Source of the DNA: Candidatus Cloacimonadota bacterium
GTDB lineage: Bacteria > Cloacimonadota > Cloacimonadia > Cloacimonadales > Cloacimonadaceae
Reading direction: 5' to 3'
Length of the DNA: 5,506 nucleotides
Assembly (NCBI GenBank): GCA_028703735.1
Contig: JAQVMI010000149.1
Span: 1 to 5,506 of the forward strand
Shown: piece after piece, positions 5,506-5,506 of the stretch
Position numbering within the stretch: position 1 is the first letter of the stretch
Layout of the letters: each line of letters begins with the position of its first letter
The notes under the pieces: model-generated
Told to the model about the DNA's origin: nothing
Database searches by the model: none
Seen by the model: the letters and a program-made list of their open reading frames with translations, nothing else
Position numbers and translations under genes: made by a program

Positions 5506-5506
5506 G

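Larger units (their letters stand above)
4453..5506. other. Gene-free, repeat-dense region upstream of lepA
   Basis: I find no credible coding region, tRNA or rRNA in these 1,054 bases. The proximal part (4453-4715) holds the lepA leader and presumably its promoter, with no strong repeat. The rest is a mosaic of inverted and tandem repeats listed separately, plus short unstructured stretches (4905-5020, 5202-5268, 5334-5440) in which I see nothing. Confidence 0.75.

Overview
The window looks like chromosomal DNA from an anaerobic-type, diderm (Gram-negative) bacterium. The evidence is an outer-membrane Omp85 barrel protein, a small lipoprotein with a lipobox, and the housekeeping GTPase LepA. 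The protein style and the dense intergenic palindromes remind me of FCB-group genomes such as Cloacimonadota. That is an impression from memory, not something the sequence proves.

Layout. Bases 1-500 hold no gene. They contain a roughly 230-bp long inverted repeat (about 171-404) built from smaller palindromes. A bidirectional intrinsic terminator with a C(UUCG)G tetraloop (501-534) follows. All three supported genes are on the minus strand. In order of transcription they are lepA (4452 to 2653), a three-POTRA Omp85/TamA-BamA-like protein (2649 to 988), and a 60-residue Pro/Glu/Val/Ala lipoprotein (750 to 568). The first two genes are 3 nt apart and almost certainly co-transcribed; the Omp85 gene has no Shine-Dalgarno and probably depends on coupling to lepA. 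The lipoprotein has its own strong Shine-Dalgarno and terminator, and a 237-nt gap separates it from the Omp85 gene, so it is probably a separate unit.

Bases 4453-5506 hold no gene but are packed with repeats. A 51-bp inverted repeat (4716-4766 / 5063-5113) encloses an AGGATT-rich inverted repeat (4787-4811 / 4872-4896). A 44-bp tandem repeat (5098-5201) grows out of the outer right arm. There is also a near-perfect 65-nt hairpin (5269-5333) and a direct repeat with a terminator-like hairpin at the right edge (5441-5505).

Functionally the genes are ordinary: a translation factor, an outer-membrane assembly or translocation barrel, and a surface or periplasm-facing lipoprotein. The unusual material is the intergenic repeat content. 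It resembles families of structured dispersed repeats, and one arm pair shows a compensatory base-pair change. I found no complete new gene system, CRISPR array, tRNA or rRNA.
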